From NCBI GenBank assembly GCA_964518995.1, contig CAZFJU010000049.1, positions 1 through 22,498 of the forward strand: 22,498 bases of DNA, read 5' to 3'. The translations under genes and the position numbers were made by a program. The notes under the pieces were generated by a model, which worked only from the letters and a program-made list of their open reading frames with translations, was not told where the DNA came from and did not search any database. This DNA is from ZC4RG20 sp964518995. Lineage in GTDB: Bacteria; Pseudomonadota; Gammaproteobacteria; Steroidobacterales; Rariloculaceae. This document shows, piece by piece, positions 1-7,751 of this stretch; within the stretch, counting starts at the first letter, position 1; every line of letters starts with the position of its first letter.

Positions 1-32
1 CGGCGTTCGTCCTCCGCATCGCCGTCGTTCAC
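1..32 (-). CDS. Start of an unidentified gene (partial, runs off the left edge)
   Basis: Only about ten codons are visible, beginning with a GTG whose GTGA overlaps the TGA stop of the upstream glycosyltransferase gene by 4 bp. A strong Shine-Dalgarno GGAGG lies 6 nt before the GTG. The visible peptide begins MNDGDAEDER and is too short to identify. The 4-bp overlap indicates translational coupling in one operon with the glycosyltransferase, so a role in the same polysaccharide pathway is a reasonable guess only. Confidence 0.45.
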   Translation of the reverse strand, partial: MNDGDAEDER

Positions 33-1231
33 TTCGCGCCTCCAGTCATCCGGGTATTGCCATCCGCTGCTCGCCGCCGCGCATGCCCGCCGACGATCGT
101 CTCGAACAGCTCCTCGTACCTTCGCGCGCAGCGGTCTATGTAAAACTGGCCGACCCGCTCCCGGTTCATTTTTCCCATCTCGCGCCGCATCGATGCATCC
201 GCGATCAGCCGCTGGCAGCGCTCGGTGAATCCGGCGGCGTCATCGAGCGCCAACAGGTAGCCGCTCTGGCCGTCGCGCAGGAAGTCACGCTGCCCGCCTC
301 GCTCATAGCAGATAATCGGTAGCCCGCTCGCCATGGCCTCGAGAAAGACGAGCCCGAACCCCTCGTGCGCGCTGGTCGAGACGTAGATATCCGCCAACTC
401 GAGCAACTCGAACTTGGTCCGTTCGTCGACCGCGCCTACGAGATGAACACGATCGGCGACCCCCAAGCGTTGCGCCGCTTCGCGCAGCTCACGCTCGCGC
501 GGACCGGCTCCGACCAGCACGAGCCGGGCCTGCGGGGCATCGAGCGCGGCCAGCACGGCGATCAGCTGATCGAAGCGCTTCCGATCGATCAGCCGGCCGA
601 CGCTGATCAACACTATATCGTCCTCGCCGAAACCGTGAACTCGTCGCTGCGCGGTGACAGGCGGCGGCACGGCGATACCGAGCGGGATGACATGCGGCTC
701 GACCTCCGGCGCAAAGTAGCGCTGGAGATTGTCGCGCGTATCCGACGACTGGGCGACCACAGCGTCCGCACGCAGCGCGAGACGACGCACCACAGCGCGC
801 AGAATCGCATGATTATGGGCCGACGATCGTTTGCTTGGATCGTAAAGGTCGCCGCCGTGGACCGACAACACGTTCGGGATGCCCCGCACGCGGCTGACGG
901 CGTCCCCGACCGGCCCGGTGGGCAGCGCAAAGTGCGTATTGATCACATCGAACGGCCGCTCGCGAACGAGGCGTCGCCCCTTTAGGGTGCCGGTCACGAC
1001 GTACGCGAGCATCGACGAAAAATTGGCCACCGCGCGCCGCCGTCGAAACCACACGGGCGACCGCAGGACGCGCACGCCTTCAACCTCCTCTTCCGCAGCG
1101 AGGCCGTCAGCGCGAGACGTCAGCACCGTCACCTCGTGGCGCTTCGCCAGTTCCACCGCCAGCGCGGCATTCACGACGCCGCCTCCGCCGCCGAGCGGGG
1201 GATACTCGTAGTTACAGAATAAGATCTTCAT
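29..1231 (-). CDS. GT4-family glycosyltransferase
   Basis: This 400-residue GT-B fold enzyme probably transfers a sugar from a nucleotide-sugar donor to a lipid-linked EPS intermediate at the inner face of the cytoplasmic membrane. The N-terminus has the family's glycine loop (YPPL then five Gly, residues 10-18). The C-terminal Rossmann half shows VGRLIDRKRFD near 211-221, GAGPRE near 241, and the donor-binding EGFGLVFLE motif with the E-x7-E pair at E290/E298. Length is normal for GT4. The ATG at 1231 starts directly at the conserved MKILF strand, although no clear Shine-Dalgarno precedes it. It is separated from the methyltransferase gene by a 414-bp divergent region. Donor and acceptor cannot be told from sequence. 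Confidence 0.9.
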   Translation of the reverse strand: MKILFCNYEYPPLGGGGGVVNAALAVELAKRHEVTVLTSRADGLAAEEEVEGVRVLRSPVWFRRRRAVANFSSMLAYVVTGTLKGRRLVRERPFDVINTHFALPTGPVGDAVSRVRGIPNVLSVHGGDLYDPSKRSSAHNHAILRAVVRRLALRADAVVAQSSDTRDNLQRYFAPEVEPHVIPLGIAVPPPVTAQRRVHGFGEDDIVLISVGRLIDRKRFDQLIAVLAALDAPQARLVLVGAGPRERELREAAQRLGVADRVHLVGAVDERTKFELLELADIYVSTSAHEGFGLVFLEAMASGLPIICYERGGQRDFLRDGQSGYLLALDDAAGFTERCQRLIADASMRREMGKMNRERVGQFYIDRCARRYEELFETIVGGHARRRAADGNTRMTGGAK

Positions 1232-1421
1232 CGACCGATATCGGTATCGGATCCGCTCGCATCCGCACCGCGCTCCTCCTGTCCTTGGTTTTTTGACCGT
1301 TGCGGGGCCTCACGGCCGCTCACCGGGGGATACGTAGCCCGCCATGACGCCAGCTGGGTGCGCCGGCGTCTATCCCCCATTTTCGGTGTCTTGTTGCACG
1401 TCACGGAGCTCGACCACACTA

Positions 1422-1437
1422 TCCAATGAGCGTGCCA
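1422..1437 (-). promoter_or_regulatory. Near-miss sigma54-type site upstream of the glycosyltransferase
   Basis: The minus strand reads TGGCACGCTCATTGGA. The -24 half is a full match to TGGCACG and the spacing is right, but the -12 half reads TTGGA instead of TTGCW, losing the near-invariant C. The implied leader to the ATG at 1231 would be about 180 nt. Listed as possible only because of the six better sites in the window. Confidence 0.2.
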
Positions 1438-1595
1438 GACGTCCGGCGGCCAGACTATGTTACTTCCCGCGGCCCGCCGGCCGTTGCCGCGAGCCCCTTG
1501 TGCGTGCGAACCCTATCGGCGCACCTCCATCGGCTGCGAAATCGGGTTACGCTGTACGGATTGCGCCGCCCCTGCGCCGAGCGCTTCCGGCGCGA

Positions 1596-1611
1596 TGGCA
1601 GGGAAACGGCC
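1596..1611 (+). promoter_or_regulatory. Weak sigma54-like site upstream of the methyltransferase
   Basis: The sequence TGGCAGGGAAACGGCC keeps GG-N10-GC and the -24 TGGCA, but its -12 half (CGGCC) is poor. It would start transcription near 1622, about 24 nt before the ATG at 1646, which is a suitable position. Could be chance. Confidence 0.2.
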
Positions 1612-1645
1612 GCTTACTGTAAAGGATGACGAGGAACGCGAGCAC

Positions 1646-2452
1646 ATGGCCACGGAAATGCGAGAAGAAAGCCGAATACGCAGCGGCATGGACCCAGCCG
1701 TCCCGACCACGGTCGGCGGCACAGCACACGCCGGGCGCAGCGCGTCGCTTGCCGCACGGCTCGAGCCGTTCGACTCCTATTGGCAGGCGCCGGCCGACGT
1801 GGACAAAGGCTTCGCGTCTTTTCGTCAATACTACCGACACAACTATCTACCGCACATGCCCGAGAACCGCGCCGCACGCATTCTCGTCGTAAGCTGCGGC
1901 CCGGGTTATCTCGTGAATATGCTGCGCGAGGAAGGCTACTCGAACGTGATCGGGATCGACTCGGACCCGGCCAAGGTGGCGCACGGCATCAAGCGGAACC
2001 TTGACTGCCGAGCGGTGCGAGCCTTCGAGTTCCTGGAGTCGGCCGACGAGCCGTTCGACGTCATCATACCGGAGCAGGAGCTGAACCATCTCACTCTCGA
2101 CGAGCAGGTGGAGTTCCTGACGCTCTGCCGCCACTCGCTGCGCCCGGGCGGGTTCGTGTTCGTATACGGTTTGAACGGCGCCAATCCGCTCGTCGGCTCC
2201 GAGAACCTCTCGCATAACATCGATCATTTCAACACCTTTACGGAGCACAGCATCACCCAGGTGCTGCAGCTCGCGGGCTTCGAGAATATTCGCACCCTGC
2301 CGCTCGCTATTTACGTCTTCTGGAAGAATCCTCTCAACTACGTCGGGCTCGCCTTCACCGGCGTGATGGAGCTGTTCTTCAAGGCGGCGTACAAGATGTA
2401 CGGAAAGAACGTCAAGATCCTGACGAAGAAGATCGCCGCCATCGCGAGCTGA
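1646..2452 (+). CDS. Class I SAM-dependent methyltransferase
   Basis: A 268-residue class I methyltransferase, probably modifying a sugar or precursor of the neighbouring polysaccharide. SAM-binding motif I is ILVVSCGPGYL (about 79-89), followed by the acidic strand VIGIDSD (101-107) and the post-motif strand LRPGGFVFVYG. The C-terminal ~50 residues are hydrophobic and basic and may contact the membrane. The frame is open further upstream, but the ATG at 1646 has GAGGAA 9 nt before it and starts the plausible protein; the upstream codons are Arg/Pro/Cys-rich and look non-coding. It faces away from the glycosyltransferase and converges on the GlpD-like gene. Its substrate is unknown. Confidence 0.85.
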   Translation: MATEMREESRIRSGMDPAVPTTVGGTAHAGRSASLAARLEPFDSYWQAPADVDKGFASFRQYYRHNYLPHMPENRAARILVVSCGPGYLVNMLREEGYSNVIGIDSDPAKVAHGIKRNLDCRAVRAFEFLESADEPFDVIIPEQELNHLTLDEQVEFLTLCRHSLRPGGFVFVYGLNGANPLVGSENLSHNIDHFNTFTEHSITQVLQLAGFENIRTLPLAIYVFWKNPLNYVGLAFTGVMELFFKAAYKMYGKNVKILTKKIAAIAS

Positions 2453-2484
2453 GTGAGCCGCTCGGCCCGCGGCCGCCGGCGGCG

Positions 2485-2534
2485 CCGCAACGCGCCGCCG
2501 CAAGACTCGCACCGCAACGCGCCGCCGCAAGACT
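2485..2534. repeat. Two tandem copies of a 23-bp repeat (27-bp period) in a convergent spacer
   Basis: Identical 23-bp copies occupy 2485-2507 and 2512-2534, separated by 4 nt. They begin CCGCAACGCG and end GCAAGACT. A perfect 12-bp palindrome, GCCGCCGGCGGC (2472-2483), sits just before. The array fills the spacer between the convergent methyltransferase and oxidoreductase genes, where it might act in transcription termination or be a slippage product. There is no T-tract for a standard intrinsic terminator. Confidence 0.8.
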
Positions 2535-2543
2535 TTGCAAGGG

Positions 2544-4286
2544 TCAGGCCCGGGCGCCGGCAAACGCGCCTTGCGCCCTTTCCGCGGCACGTTCCGGCGG
2601 CGCGAAGCCGGGCTCGTTGCCCACGATGAAGCGCCTTTCGACCTCTGCAATCTCGTCTCTGCGCCGCTGCTCGTCCCAGCCGAGCTCGCGCGCCGCAAGG
2701 GACGCCGCCTCGTGCAGCGCAACCTCTCCGGGGTGGCCGCCGGTCGCGAGGTCCGTTCGACGAAACACGATATCACTCAGCCGCAACGCCATTTCTTCCC
2801 GAGCCGCATGCACGATTTCCGCGCGCAGCGTCGTCGTGCCCGCCACACAGCCATCGCCGATGTCGGGCTCGTTGCCGCACTCGAGCACCCGCCGATACTC
2901 CGAGCCGTAATTGTGGGCGAGCGCTTCCGCCGCCGCGCTGCCGACGCGCCCGACGAGCGTGCGCCGCACCGCCGCGGTCAGCATGTCGAAACGCTCGAAG
3001 TCAGCGCCATGGATGGGCGTCACGGCCGTCCTGGCCGGCCCGAGCGCCTGGCCAAGCTTTGCGCAGACGAGATCGACCGCCCGGGCAGAGTCGGCTCGGG
3101 CCATCGTATAGCGGACCCCAATCAGGCTCACGAGATTGTCGAGACCGTGTGCGTCGCGATGATCGATCACGTGCGAACGCTTGCCGTAGCGCAGGTGCAC
3201 GGCCCCTTCGTCGTTATCGCCGAACGGCACGAGGCCGGCATGCCACATCGTGACGTCCGCCGGCGTGAGCTCGAGGCTCGGCATCGCATCATTCAAATCC
3301 TTAACGAACGCGTCGATCTCGGCTGGCGAAACCCGAACATCGTCCGGATGGCCTGACCAGACGCGGTGCCAGACACCGCACAGCGTGAACTGCCGCCACG
3401 GTGTCAGAAACATATGCCGCGCCGCGCGGCTGAGCAGCGCATCGGGATCGCGCGTGCGCCCCTGAATCGCTAGCGCATAGTCATGCTTGAAGCGCCGTTT
3501 GACCACGAAGCAGGCGTCCCGCGAGTACGTCCCTTTCAGCGCGCCCCGCTCGCGGTCAATGCCGGCCAGCATCTGGGGGACCCACGGCCCGGCCGCGTTC
3601 AACACCACCTTCGCCCGAACCTCGGCCGCCTCGCCGGACCAGTAATCTCTAACTCTGACGCGCTCCACCGCGCGGTCCGACAGCTCGAGCTTCTCCGCGT
3701 CCGCGTAGTTCACGACGGTTGCCCCGTTCTCCATCGCCGAGCGAACGAATGCGAGCACCAGCCGTGTCGGGTTGTACATCTGCCCGTCCCAGAAGACCGC
3801 CCCGCCGGTAAGCTGATCCGGCGAGATTCCGGAGAACAGCTCGAGCACGCGCTCGCGGCCGAGAAAACGCGTCAGCGGAATGCGTCGGGCCCGGTCCGGT
3901 ATGCGCAGATTCCGATCGAGCGTGAGCGCGTCATAGAGCAGCATGCCGGCGCCGAGCAGCGGCTTTCCTTGGCGTATCGACCCGTAAGTCGGGATGACGA
4001 TCGGCACCGGCTGCACTAGATGCGGCGCGATCCGCAGCAGCGCGCTGCGCTCGGCGCACGATTGCCGAAGCCGCCACAGGTCCGCATGTTGCAAATAGCG
4101 AATGCCGCCGTGGACAAACTTGAAGGAATTGGCCGAGACGCCGGCCGCGAAATCTGTGCGTTCGACGAGCGCGACGGATAGCCCGCGCAGCGTTGCATCC
4201 CACGCAGCGCATGCGCCGAAGATGCCGCCGCCAATGACCAATACGTCGAATACGCGATTTTCCAGGGCCGAAAAATTCCTAGCCAT
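2544..4286 (-). CDS. GlpD-like FAD-dependent glycerol-3-phosphate dehydrogenase/oxidase
   Basis: From the ATG at 4286 this is a 580-residue flavoprotein of the GlpD family, which oxidises sn-glycerol 3-phosphate to dihydroxyacetone phosphate at the cytoplasmic membrane and feeds electrons to quinone. The Rossmann FAD motif VLVIGGGIFGACAAWD is at residues 15-30, the ribose-binding acid in ALVERTDF follows, and the GlpD signature SFKFVHGGIRYLQ is present. The C-terminal ~130 residues match the helical DAO_C region. The frame can extend to a GTG at 4346, but that lies inside a possible promoter and lacks a ribosome site. Its place inside an EPS cluster is unusual. It may recycle glycerol phosphate from polymer decoration or simply be a metabolic neighbour. 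Being GlpD-related is clear; the exact substrate is less so. Confidence 0.85.
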   Translation of the reverse strand: MARNFSALENRVFDVLVIGGGIFGACAAWDATLRGLSVALVERTDFAAGVSANSFKFVHGGIRYLQHADLWRLRQSCAERSALLRIAPHLVQPVPIVIPTYGSIRQGKPLLGAGMLLYDALTLDRNLRIPDRARRIPLTRFLGRERVLELFSGISPDQLTGGAVFWDGQMYNPTRLVLAFVRSAMENGATVVNYADAEKLELSDRAVERVRVRDYWSGEAAEVRAKVVLNAAGPWVPQMLAGIDRERGALKGTYSRDACFVVKRRFKHDYALAIQGRTRDPDALLSRAARHMFLTPWRQFTLCGVWHRVWSGHPDDVRVSPAEIDAFVKDLNDAMPSLELTPADVTMWHAGLVPFGDNDEGAVHLRYGKRSHVIDHRDAHGLDNLVSLIGVRYTMARADSARAVDLVCAKLGQALGPARTAVTPIHGADFERFDMLTAAVRRTLVGRVGSAAAEALAHNYGSEYRRVLECGNEPDIGDGCVAGTTTLRAEIVHAAREEMALRLSDIVFRRTDLATGGHPGEVALHEAASLAARELGWDEQRRRDEIAEVERRFIVGNEPGFAPPERAAERAQGAFAGARA

Positions 4287-4337
4287 TGGTTTGGTTTCCA
4301 AGAATCGGAAGGGAGCGCCGTTTTTAAATAATCTCTC

Positions 4338-4353
4338 CGCTTTCACTCTGCCA
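4338..4353 (-). promoter_or_regulatory. Weak sigma54-like site upstream of the GlpD-like gene
   Basis: The minus strand reads TGGCAGAGTGAAAGCG. TGGCA at -24 and GG-N10-GC spacing are kept, but the -12 half AAGCG is weak. A start near 4327 would leave a ~40-nt leader to the ATG at 4286. No comparable site is visible facing the divergent export gene in this 250-bp spacer. Confidence 0.2.
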
Positions 4354-4536
4354 CAGCGATTTTGCTAAGCTGGAAAGTGATGGCGGGTCAAACTCTCGGC
4401 GACGGTTCTTATGTCATCACTTTATATGTCAAATCGGCGGCCGCCTGACCCAGAGCACGCCCCGAAATGAACTCGTTTATTGGACACACGTCGAATTATG
4501 AACACTGGAACGGCCATACCGGAAGGAAATGCGTCA

Positions 4537-5124
4537 ATGGTTTATAAAGCCGCGATGGCGCTTTGGCTCGTCGCCGTGCTGATCACGACCCCGTTTGGGG
4601 CGGCTCAAGCCCAACGCGACGCCGACAACACCGTCGACACCCGGGGCTACGTCGTTCAGCCCGGCGATCTCTTGCATATCTCCGTTTGGGGTGAAGAGGG
4701 GCTCGACCACGACGTGCTGGTGCGGCCGGATGGGGGGTTCTCGTTTCCGCTTGCGGGCGATCTCAACGCGGTCAACAAGTCCATCGAGCAATTACGGCAG
4801 GAAGTCACCGAGCGGCTGGCGCGGTATATCCCGGGCTCTGTCGTGACCGTGGCGGTAAGGGAAATCAACGGCAACAAGGTGTATGTCCTTGGCCAGGTCA
4901 ATAACCCCGGGGAGTTCGTGATGAATCCTCGAATCGACGTGATGCAGGCGCTCAGCATTGCGGGCGGGACTACCGCATTTGCGTCGACTAATGACATTTT
5001 CGTGCTCAGGCGCGAAGATGGCAGACAAGTTGCACTGCCGTTTCGGCTGGACGACGTCGTCCGCCGCCGCAATCTCGACCAGAATATCCTTCTGGAAAGC
5101 GGCGACGTCGTGGTGGTGCCCTGA
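4537..5124 (+). CDS. Polysaccharide export periplasmic protein (Wza-like, SLBB domain)
   Basis: A 195-residue exported protein with a signal peptide (hydrophobic MALWLVAVLITTPFGA, likely cleavage after AQA). The Poly_export domain begins YVVQPGDLLHISVWGEEGLD, and one SLBB domain follows from NKVYVLGQVNNPGEF. It should form or cap the periplasmic/outer-membrane channel through which EPS leaves. It has no lipobox Cys and only one SLBB, so it is shorter than Wza and resembles the compact export proteins of exosortase-associated loci. The frame opens at 4480, but the ATG at 4537 has AGGA nine bases upstream and begins a proper signal peptide. It starts the EPS run and lies 56 bp before the chain-length gene. 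Confidence 0.9.
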   Translation: MVYKAAMALWLVAVLITTPFGAAQAQRDADNTVDTRGYVVQPGDLLHISVWGEEGLDHDVLVRPDGGFSFPLAGDLNAVNKSIEQLRQEVTERLARYIPGSVVTVAVREINGNKVYVLGQVNNPGEFVMNPRIDVMQALSIAGGTTAFASTNDIFVLRREDGRQVALPFRLDDVVRRRNLDQNILLESGDVVVVP

Positions 5125-5180
5125 TAATAAAACAATAACGCCGCGGGATTGGAACAGGCCGGGGTACAGGAAGCGAGGAC

Positions 5181-6881
5181 ATGGAGGATAGAGTCGAAAG
5201 CGAATTGGGTTTCAAGGACTACCTTGGGATCCTCAAGCGCCGGGGAATGCTGTTTTTCCTTATAGCGGCGCCGATCATCACGATCGCGATCGCCCTCGCC
5301 TACCAGCTGCCTACGATCTACGAATCTCGGGGAATCCTGCTGGTTGAGGAATCCGAGGTGCCGAACGATCTCGTGCGGTCAACGATTGCGAATTTTCCGG
5401 AGGAACGGGTCCGACGCATCACGGAGCGGGTTTTGACCACCGAGAACCTCGCCGCGATCGTTGAGCGCCATAATCCCTATCCGGAGCTCGAGCACGACCG
5501 CGCGGTGCGTGAGCTGCGCCGGAATGTCGCTACGGGCGCCGAGGATCCGAACCTGCTGCCGTCGCTGATTGCGGTCGGTCCGAATGTGATTGCGTTCCAT
5601 GTCGGCTTCCGGCACGCGTCGCCCGAGCTCGCGCATGCGATCGCCGAAGACTTCGTTACGCTCTACACCAGCGAGAACCAGCGCGCGAGGCAGGAACTCG
5701 CAGCAGACACCCTGGGCTTTTTGCGCGAGCAGGCGCAGCAGCTCGAGAGCCAGATCGCGGAGCGCGAAACCACGCTCGCGGAGTTCAAGCGACAGAATGC
5801 AGGCCGGCTACCCGAGCTCGCCAACATGAACCTGCAATTGCTGAGCCAGACCGAGCAGGATCTGCTCGCGGCCGAGACCGAGATTCGCGGTCTGCGCGAA
5901 CGGATATCGCTGCTCGAGTCCGAGCTCGCGCAGCTCAGCCCCTATGCGGTGGTGTACGATCAGGCCGGCAATGCGCTGCTGAGCCCCGCCGACCGGCTCA
6001 AAATGCTGCAGCGGCAGTACGTGCAAAGCTCGGCGATTTACAGTCAGGATCACCCGGACATCATCCGGCTGCGGCGTGAAATCGAGTCGCTCGGCACGCA
6101 AACGGGCCTCCCGGGCATGGATCGGACGATTATCGAAGCGGCCCTGTCCTCCAGGGTGCAGGAGCTCGAGGCGGCTCGCGATCGCGGCCTCACGGAAGAG
6201 CATCCGGACATCGTGCGGCTGACGGCAACTGTCGATAACCTCCGCGATGCGCTCGCGAGCGCGCCGCGTACCCCAACACGCGCCACCGCCGCCCCGCCCC
6301 CGGACAATCCGGCGTACATTCAGCGGCAGGTTCAGCTGAACGGCGCGCGCACTGACCTCGACGCGGTCCTCGCGCGTCGTGACAGCCTTCGGGACCGGCT
6401 CACCATGATCGAGGAGCGCCTCACTCAGACCCCGGAGGTCGAGCGCGCCTATTCGTCGTTGAGCCGCGGCCTCGAGCAGCTGATCGCCCAGTACAACGAC
6501 GTGCTCAGCAAGCAGCAGCAAGCCGCGATTGCCGTGAACCTCGAAACGGAGAATCGCGGCGACCGGTTCACCGTGATCAATTCGCCGTTCGAGCCTCGCC
6601 GGCCGGTGCAACCGAATCGCATCGCCATTCTGCTGCTCGGTCTTGCGTTCGCGTTCATGGGCGGCGCCGGCGGGGTAGCGCTCGCGGAGACAATGGATGC
6701 CACGGTGCGCAGCCCCCGGGATGTCTTTTCGCTGCTTGAGATTCCGCCGCTGGTGATGATTCCGTACATCGAGAACGAGGCGGATATCCGCGGCCGGAGA
6801 TGGAAACGACTCGCCGTCGCGGCGAGCGTGGTCGTATGGGTCGGCGTCGTGGCGCTCCTCGTCACGACTCCGTCGCAATAA
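5181..6881 (+). CDS. Wzz/GumC-like polysaccharide chain-length determinant
   Basis: A 566-residue inner-membrane polysaccharide co-polymerase that sets polymer length and couples polymerase, kinase and export channel. TM1 is near residues 22-42, and a large periplasmic coiled coil fills about 160-460. The Pro-rich FEPRRPVQPNR (~470) precedes TM2 (~482-503), and a third segment (~541-562) is followed by only a few residues. The coiled coil carries the family motif HPDI-RL twice, near residues 290 and 340. The ATG has AGGA nine bases upstream. It lies between the export protein and the tyrosine kinase (21-bp gap), the usual order of such operons. Kinase and co-polymerase are separate proteins here. 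Confidence 0.9.
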   Translation: MEDRVESELGFKDYLGILKRRGMLFFLIAAPIITIAIALAYQLPTIYESRGILLVEESEVPNDLVRSTIANFPEERVRRITERVLTTENLAAIVERHNPYPELEHDRAVRELRRNVATGAEDPNLLPSLIAVGPNVIAFHVGFRHASPELAHAIAEDFVTLYTSENQRARQELAADTLGFLREQAQQLESQIAERETTLAEFKRQNAGRLPELANMNLQLLSQTEQDLLAAETEIRGLRERISLLESELAQLSPYAVVYDQAGNALLSPADRLKMLQRQYVQSSAIYSQDHPDIIRLRREIESLGTQTGLPGMDRTIIEAALSSRVQELEAARDRGLTEEHPDIVRLTATVDNLRDALASAPRTPTRATAAPPPDNPAYIQRQVQLNGARTDLDAVLARRDSLRDRLTMIEERLTQTPEVERAYSSLSRGLEQLIAQYNDVLSKQQQAAIAVNLETENRGDRFTVINSPFEPRRPVQPNRIAILLLGLAFAFMGGAGGVALAETMDATVRSPRDVFSLLEIPPLVMIPYIENEADIRGRRWKRLAVAASVVVWVGVVALLVTTPSQ

Positions 6882-6902
6882 GCGCTAAGGGAACAGGTTA
6901 CG

Positions 6903-7718
6903 ATGGCGACCATCGACAAGGGGTTCGCGCGCGTTCGAGGCGCCCGACCCGCACAACAGGACTCGGAAGTCACCGAGCTCGCGCCCCGCACCGCGGGGCT
7001 CGCGCCGATCGCGACCGATTCGCTGCCGCGTGTCAAGCTGAATCCGCGTACGCTTCAGAACCATCGCGTGCTCACCGAAGACGAGGTACCCGCAAGCTCG
7101 GCCTACAAGATGCTGAGGACGCGGGTGCTGCAGCGGATGCGGCGTAATGGCTGGACGACGCTGGCCGTCACCGGCACCTGCCCGAACGAAGGCAAGACGC
7201 TGACGGCGATCAACTTGAGCATTAGCATGGCGCGCGATCTGTCCACGAGCGTCGTGCTCGTCGATCTCGATTTGCGAAAGCCGTCGATTTCCCGCTATCT
7301 CGGCCTATCCCCGCGGCACGGTATCGGCGATGTGCTGCAGGGCACGGCGGAGCTGGAGCAGGCGCTGTTCAACCCCGGGATCGAGCGACTCGGCATGCTG
7401 CTGAACGAGCGCCCGTTTTCGAACTCGTCGGAGCTGGTCACGTCTCCACAGATGGTCACGCTCGTAGATCAGCTGCGGCAAGGGGACGGGCGCATCGTCG
7501 TATTCGATCTGCCGCCGCTGCTGGCGACGGACGACATGCTGGCGTTCAGCCCGCTGGTCGATGCGATTTTGCTCGTGCTGTCGCAGGGCACCACCAAGCA
7601 GGCCGATCTCGTAGCCGCGAAGGAGTTGCTCCAAGACGTCAACGTCGTCGGCACCGTGCTCAATCGGTCCTCCGAGAATGTGGCTCCGTACTATTATTAT
7701 TACGGTACCCAGCCATAG
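6903..7718 (+). CDS. BY-type tyrosine autokinase (CpsD/CapB/EpsB-like)
   Basis: A 271-residue cytosolic bacterial tyrosine kinase that partners the preceding chain-length protein and controls EPS assembly by cyclic autophosphorylation. The P-loop is TGTCPNEGKT (90-99). The usual PGEGK here reads PNEGK, with Asn in the first Gly position. Walker A' is VVLVDLDLRKPS (117-128) and Walker B is IVVFDLPP (198-205). The C-terminus carries five consecutive Tyr (263-267), the typical autophosphorylation cluster. The N-terminal ~60 residues are low-complexity, then EVPASSAYKMLRTRV makes the helix seen in oligomerising family members. The arrangement is that of exosortase-linked tyrosine kinases. Identity is clear and activity is inferred. 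Confidence 0.9.
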   Translation: MATIDKGFARVRGARPAQQDSEVTELAPRTAGLAPIATDSLPRVKLNPRTLQNHRVLTEDEVPASSAYKMLRTRVLQRMRRNGWTTLAVTGTCPNEGKTLTAINLSISMARDLSTSVVLVDLDLRKPSISRYLGLSPRHGIGDVLQGTAELEQALFNPGIERLGMLLNERPFSNSSELVTSPQMVTLVDQLRQGDGRIVVFDLPPLLATDDMLAFSPLVDAILLVLSQGTTKQADLVAAKELLQDVNVVGTVLNRSSENVAPYYYYYGTQP

Positions 7719-7751
7719 TGGCGGTTCGAAGCAAGGTGGTTCGGCCGAGCA

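Larger units (their letters stand above)
1232..1645. other. Gene-free divergent intergenic region, 414 bp
   Basis: No convincing coding sequence lies between the divergent glycosyltransferase and methyltransferase genes. Short open frames here lack ribosome sites and family features. The region holds a perfect 12-bp palindrome ACCGATATCGGT at 1234-1245, directly upstream of the glycosyltransferase start. It also has two imperfect sigma54-like sites, listed separately. A 414-bp spacer between divergent genes is long enough for regulatory sites for both. Confidence 0.6.

Noticed and set aside
1457..1645. N-terminal extension of the methyltransferase by 63 residues
   Set aside because: The extension is Arg/Pro/Cys-rich with no ribosome site; a clear one lies before ATG 1646.
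1647..1662. TGGCCACGGAAATGCG as a further sigma54 site
   Set aside because: It begins within the methyltransferase ATG, lacks GGCA, and faces no downstream gene start.
5808..6878. Long minus-strand open frame (356 codons) opposite the chain-length gene, and similar long frames at 1847-2776, 7305-8129 and 19220-20128 (+)
   Set aside because: Antisense to well-identified genes, with Arg/His/Gln-rich low-complexity translations and no family motifs or ribosome sites; typical shadows in GC-rich DNA.
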